Below the pieces are notes generated by a model that was given only the letters and a program-made list of their open reading frames with translations, did no database searches and had not been told where the DNA came from. Shown here piece after piece: positions 5,368 to 7,440 of a stretch of 7,440 bases of DNA. Source of the DNA: QEXZ01 sp034660015 (lineage in GTDB: Archaea > Halobacteriota > Syntropharchaeia > Alkanophagales > Methanospirareceae); the NCBI GenBank assembly GCA_034660015.1, contig JAYEII010000092.1, forward strand, positions 1 to 7,440, read 5' to 3'. How positions within the stretch are numbered: position 1 is the first letter of the stretch; each line of letters opens with the position of its first letter. Made by a program: the position numbers and the translations under genes.

Positions 5368-6682
5368 TAACCCATCGCTCCATCAACCTCTCCCGCTTAA
5401 CATTAGGATCGCATCCTTGACCGAGATAAATATCGTATAAGGTAAGCATATCAAGTTTCAGCTCCATGCATTCGAGCACTTCGGTTAACAATCGGTCTGC
5501 TTGTTCGGAGAACACCTTTGCCCATCGTAAAGGCGTGTATCGATTAGCGTTTTCAGGATTCGCATTCCGAATCAACCGTAGTATTCTGCGTGAGCACATT
5601 AACGTCAGAATAGCAATCCAAATCAAGCATTTCACAATCTCAGGGTTTGCACTCGGTATCTGGTCCATACGGTAGTGGCTTTTCAACTCTTTAAATACCA
5701 GTTCAATTTCCCATCTCGCTCCATACAGGAGTGCGATCTCCTCGGCAGATAGGACATCAACGCGAATATTAGTCAAATATGTGTGATATTTCCTAGATTC
5801 CGAATTGAAAGCACATACCATTCTAAATCTTCTCTTCACCGTACTCTGTTTCCCTTTATACTTTCTACGCTTGAATTCCACCTCCACTTCCACATCAAGT
5901 ATCTCTCGCTTCAAACGTGGAAGTACATCCCGTAATTTTTTCCCTATGACATCTATCGAGTTCCTTCGACATTTCCGATTTACTCCAGCAATCCGCGGAT
6001 TAGCGTTTCCTTTCAGCCTGCTGACGAAAAAGCCGCCATAACCGTCAATTCTGTCAAAGAATAGGTATTTGGAGTATCCTAGGTCGATGAGCAGAATGCG
6101 GTCCCTGAGCCAGGGTCCCAACCGGAGTATTTTAGCCTCTGAGGTCCTTTCCGGGTATATCCTCACCGATTTAGGGCTATCGGCAACAGCACTAACGATA
6201 CATGAGACTTTAACGCCAGCAGCGATTTTCTTCGTCCTTGCAGCAGGCCATATCTTCGCAAGAGATTCATGCAGTCGGATAATCGTGCTGTCTTGAATAA
6301 CCAAATCCTTAAAACGCTTCAATTTGTCATCCAAAACACGACCGGTTTGCTGTGCTTGAAACTCAATCGCATGAAGCACACATTTTCTGAGAAAATCGAC
6401 CATTTCAGGTGTGAACCTGTCGTGGAAACTACTTATGCTCAATGTGGTCTTCGCTTTTTCCTCGTATTTCCATTTTAGCCCTCTGATAGTACTCAAAAAA
6501 CGTACCCCAAACCCGAGCGTTGTTACCCAAAAAAGGATGACTACGTCAATTTTACGCTCCCGTTCAACAACCCCTGTTTCTCTTGTAGTGTTTCTCAAAA
6601 AAGCCTCTGGAAACATCTCAACAATGGTCTGTACCGTAGGATCTACACTATTTACCTTATCTGAAATCATACATTGGCTCAC
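5363..6682 (-). CDS. IS4-family transposase (DDE, YREK type)
   Basis: A full-length 439-residue transposase that cuts and joins the ends of its own element. The catalytic residues are Asp131 (VIQDSTIIRL), Asp200 (ILLIDLGYSKYLFFD) and Glu327. The signature Y-2-R-3-E-6-K is complete as Tyr320, Arg323, Glu327 and Lys334 in YGARWEIELVFKELK. The 126 residues between the second Asp and the Glu hold the beta-strand insertion usual for IS4. The frame shows no stop or frameshift, so it may be active. Two starts are possible: GTG at 6682, which would be nearly leaderless from the TATA box at 6706-6714, or ATG at 6670, which has GGTGA (6683-6679) 8 nt upstream. The gene ends inside the left terminal repeat. 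Confidence 0.93.
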   Translation of the reverse strand: MSQCMISDKVNSVDPTVQTIVEMFPEAFLRNTTRETGVVERERKIDVVILFWVTTLGFGVRFLSTIRGLKWKYEEKAKTTLSISSFHDRFTPEMVDFLRKCVLHAIEFQAQQTGRVLDDKLKRFKDLVIQDSTIIRLHESLAKIWPAARTKKIAAGVKVSCIVSAVADSPKSVRIYPERTSEAKILRLGPWLRDRILLIDLGYSKYLFFDRIDGYGGFFVSRLKGNANPRIAGVNRKCRRNSIDVIGKKLRDVLPRLKREILDVEVEVEFKRRKYKGKQSTVKRRFRMVCAFNSESRKYHTYLTNIRVDVLSAEEIALLYGARWEIELVFKELKSHYRMDQIPSANPEIVKCLIWIAILTLMCSRRILRLIRNANPENANRYTPLRWAKVFSEQADRLLTEVLECMELKLDMLTLYDIYLGQGCDPNVKRERLMERWVT

Positions 6683-6705
6683 CAGGTAAAATAATCGCTT
6701 TTAGG

Positions 6706-6714
6706 CTATATAAA
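6706..6714 (-). promoter_or_regulatory. TATA box of the IS4 transposase gene
   Basis: The minus strand reads TTTATATAG, inside the element's right end. The predicted start of transcription is near 6686, just before the GTG at 6682 and about 15 nt before the alternative ATG at 6670. Confidence 0.5.
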
Positions 6715-6734
6715 AAGTATCAATAGTTAGAATG

Positions 6735-7001
6735 TCAATCTCTTATCCGAACACGCGTGGAGTGATCTTTAGTAATCATATACGCACTCGGAGAAAAATC
6801 ACCAAACTTATCCCATCCTCTAGCAAGATTAAAATTAGTATCGTCTGCAACAAAAGCTGCAAGTTTGACCATTCGTGTCGATTTTAAATATTTTGCCTTT
6901 TCATCAAATAACTCTTTTGCCCTAGATAAAACAACTATACAGAACTCGTCTTCTAAAAAATCTTTTCTATCCTGATTTACATCACGACTCCCTTTAGTCA
7001 T
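6735..7001 (-). pseudogene. 5' fragment of an unrecognised gene truncated by the IS4 element
   Basis: The open frame has 88 residues from the ATG at 6999-7001. The last residues (from about HSTRVRIRD) are read from the IS4 terminal repeat, so only about 80 residues (6760-7001) are native. I do not recognise the family. It is a charged, soluble protein with no signal peptide or membrane segment. Its second half, KLAAFVADDTN, then GWDKFGDFSPSAY, loosely resembles the layout of small archaeal helix-turn-helix and Panacea-like proteins, where a KL..FxAD stretch is followed by Y/F-G-P; that is a weak resemblance, not an assignment. Continuing the frame on the far side of the IS4 element meets stops soon in the joins I tried, so the missing C-terminus may be short or lost. 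Confidence 0.55.
6742..6759. repeat. IS4 terminal inverted repeat, right
   Basis: CTTATCCGAACACGC (6742-6756) is the reverse complement of 5353-5367 with one mismatch; the match extends to CA near the outer edge. The truncated gene to the right reads into this repeat before stopping. Confidence 0.8.
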
Positions 7002-7025
7002 AATTTCTTTTCTCTTTTTTTATTC

Positions 7026-7033
7026 TATATATG
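7026..7033 (-). promoter_or_regulatory. TATA box candidate for the truncated gene
   Basis: The minus strand reads CATATATA about 28 bp upstream of the ATG at 7001, which predicts a nearly leaderless transcript. No strong Shine-Dalgarno is present upstream of that ATG, in agreement with this. Confidence 0.5.
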
Positions 7034-7183
7034 ATGGACAACACAAAATAGACTTAAAAGTTTTTCACCTTTTTTCTTCACAAAAATGCGAAGCATTCCC
7101 CTCATTTATTCCTCCCATCCCTTAACCTATGGATAGCGAGTAAAGGCTTCCTTTCTTTGACCTAAACACATAAAGGAAAAAAA

Positions 7184-7196
7184 GGGGTATATAAAG
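7184..7196 (+). promoter_or_regulatory. TATA box candidate, plus strand
   Basis: GGGGTATATAAAG is a strong TATA-like sequence preceded by a purine-rich stretch, as in a BRE. It predicts transcription from about 7216. The next start codon with a ribosome site is at 7418, so this would drive either a leader of about 200 nt or a small RNA. Confidence 0.45.
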
Positions 7197-7235
7197 CTTT
7201 CGTTTTTTCGGGCTTCATCTCGAAAGTCAATAATA

Positions 7236-7261
7236 TTTATAAGTAGTTTGACAATGTCAAA
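7236..7261 (+). promoter_or_regulatory. TATA box followed by a perfect operator-like inverted repeat
   Basis: TTTATAAG (7236-7243) is followed three bases later by TTTGACA-A-TGTCAAA (7247-7261), a perfect 7+1+7 inverted repeat. It would lie between the TATA box and the predicted transcript start near 7264. That is where archaeal repressors commonly bind to block polymerase recruitment. The target gene is probably the one starting at 7418. Confidence 0.55.
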
Positions 7262-7300
7262 TTAATATCCTTTGCTTTTTGTTCATTCTTTCATAATTTT

Positions 7301-7385
7301 ATTGCAATGGTTTGTAACTACTCACACCCTCGACCACAAAATTTATTATTAATAAGATTATATCATCCATTGCAATCATTGCAAA
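7301..7385. repeat. CATTGCAA repeats upstream of the right-edge gene
   Basis: ATTGCAATGG (7301-7310) and CCATTGCAAT (7367-7376) are exact reverse complements 56 bp apart. The second is followed in tandem by CATTGCAAA (7377-7385), giving three ATTGCAA boxes, one of them in a 9-bp direct repeat. They may be binding sites of a regulator, or the stem of a structured leader. Confidence 0.5.
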
Positions 7386-7417
7386 TAAAATATTTCGTTT
7401 GATGGATGGAGAACGCG

Positions 7418-7440
7418 ATGCACACACCCAACCGTGATGA
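7418..7440 (+). CDS. Start of an unidentified gene running off the right edge
   Basis: ATG at 7418-7420 is preceded by GGAG (7408-7411) with a 6-nt spacer, a good archaeal ribosome site. The frame reads MHTPNRD and stays open to the end of the window. Too little is visible to suggest a function. The upstream ATG at 7402 stops after 11 codons and is less likely. Confidence 0.5.

Larger units (their letters stand above)
5350..6759 (-). mobile_element. IS4-family insertion sequence, about 1.41 kb
   Basis: A complete DDE transposase gene lies between imperfect terminal inverted repeats. The left repeat CATGCGTGTTCGGTTAAG (5350-5367) and the reverse complement of the right repeat (6742-6759) agree at 16 of 18 positions. 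The length is usual for the family. IS4-type elements normally duplicate about 8-12 bp of target, but I see no convincing duplication: the left flank is AGTAGTAATT and the right flank GAGTGATCTT. Confidence 0.82.
7034..7417. other. Gene-free regulatory stretch
   Basis: No convincing coding frame is seen in this AT-rich stretch of about 380 bp. Besides the sites listed separately it holds AATGC-GAA-GCATT (7086-7098), an inverted repeat built around the mini-hairpin heptamer GCGAAGC (7088-7094). It also has a 7-bp-stem inverted repeat, TTCCTTT (7148-7154) with AAAGGAA (7172-7178), and CTTTCG (7197-7202) pairing with CGAAAG (7221-7226). No tRNA or CRISPR structure is visible. An unannotated small RNA starting near 7216 cannot be excluded. 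Confidence 0.5.

Noticed and set aside
4957..5370. Plus-strand frame of 137 codons rich in Ser, Leu and Pro
   Set aside because: It is the antisense shadow of the IS110 transposase and crosses its inverted repeat.
5339..6777. Target-site duplication of the IS4 element based on TAGTAAT at 5342-5348 and 6770-6776
   Set aside because: The left copy sits next to the element but the right copy lies about 10 bp away from its end, so they are not in duplication positions; probably chance in AT-rich DNA.
7301..7385. CRISPR-like repeat array
   Set aside because: The repeats are only 8-10 bp, irregularly spaced and partly inverted, without spacers or cas genes.

Overview
The window looks like a piece of an AT-rich euryarchaeal chromosome. 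Four things point to Archaea: a UbiA-family prenyltransferase closest in motif pattern to the ether-lipid enzyme DGGGP synthase, archaeal-style TATA boxes about 25 bp ahead of plausible transcript starts, oligo-T stretches after genes, and Shine-Dalgarno cores of the GGAG/GGTGA/GAGG type. An endonuclease-type MutL, which some methanogens, methane or alkane oxidisers and halophiles carry, and dense intergenic palindromes fit a methanogen- or ANME-like lineage. That placement is inference; no marker gene here fixes it.

Layout. (1) 1-887, + strand: the C-terminal three quarters of an M24 metallopeptidase (Xaa-Pro dipeptidase type) whose start lies before the window. (2) 888-1063: a convergent intergenic gap packed with hairpins and T tracts. 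(3) 1064-1987, - strand: the UbiA-family prenyltransferase. (4) 1988-2163: a divergent gap made almost entirely of palindromic modules, several shared with gap (2). An inverted repeat touches the start codon on each side. (5) 2164-3942, + strand: full-length mutL with intact ATPase and endonuclease motifs. (6) 3957-5327: an IS110-family element (about 1.29 kb) lying within AAATCC-type low-complexity sequence. Its DEDD transposase is interrupted by a short palindrome-bearing insertion with two stop codons. Inverted repeats outside the gene give its probable ends and leave about 145 bp of non-coding sequence downstream of the transposase, the place where IS1111-type members of this family encode their guide (bridge) RNA. 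(7) 5350-6759: an apparently intact IS4-family element with terminal inverted repeats and a YREK transposase. (8) 6760-7001, - strand: the remaining 5' part of an unrecognised gene cut by the IS4 element. (9) 7002-7417: a gene-free regulatory stretch with TATA boxes, a perfect 15-bp operator-like inverted repeat and CATTGCAA repeats. (10) 7418-7440: the first codons of a gene that runs off the right edge.

The chromosomal genes (peptidase, lipid prenyltransferase, mutL) do not form an operon or shared pathway; they are convergent and divergent neighbours. The right half is a site of repeated insertion. I see no clearly new defence or metabolic system. The most interesting signals are the small palindromic repeats that sit at start codons and have apparently broken a transposase, and the probable guide-RNA region of the IS110 element.
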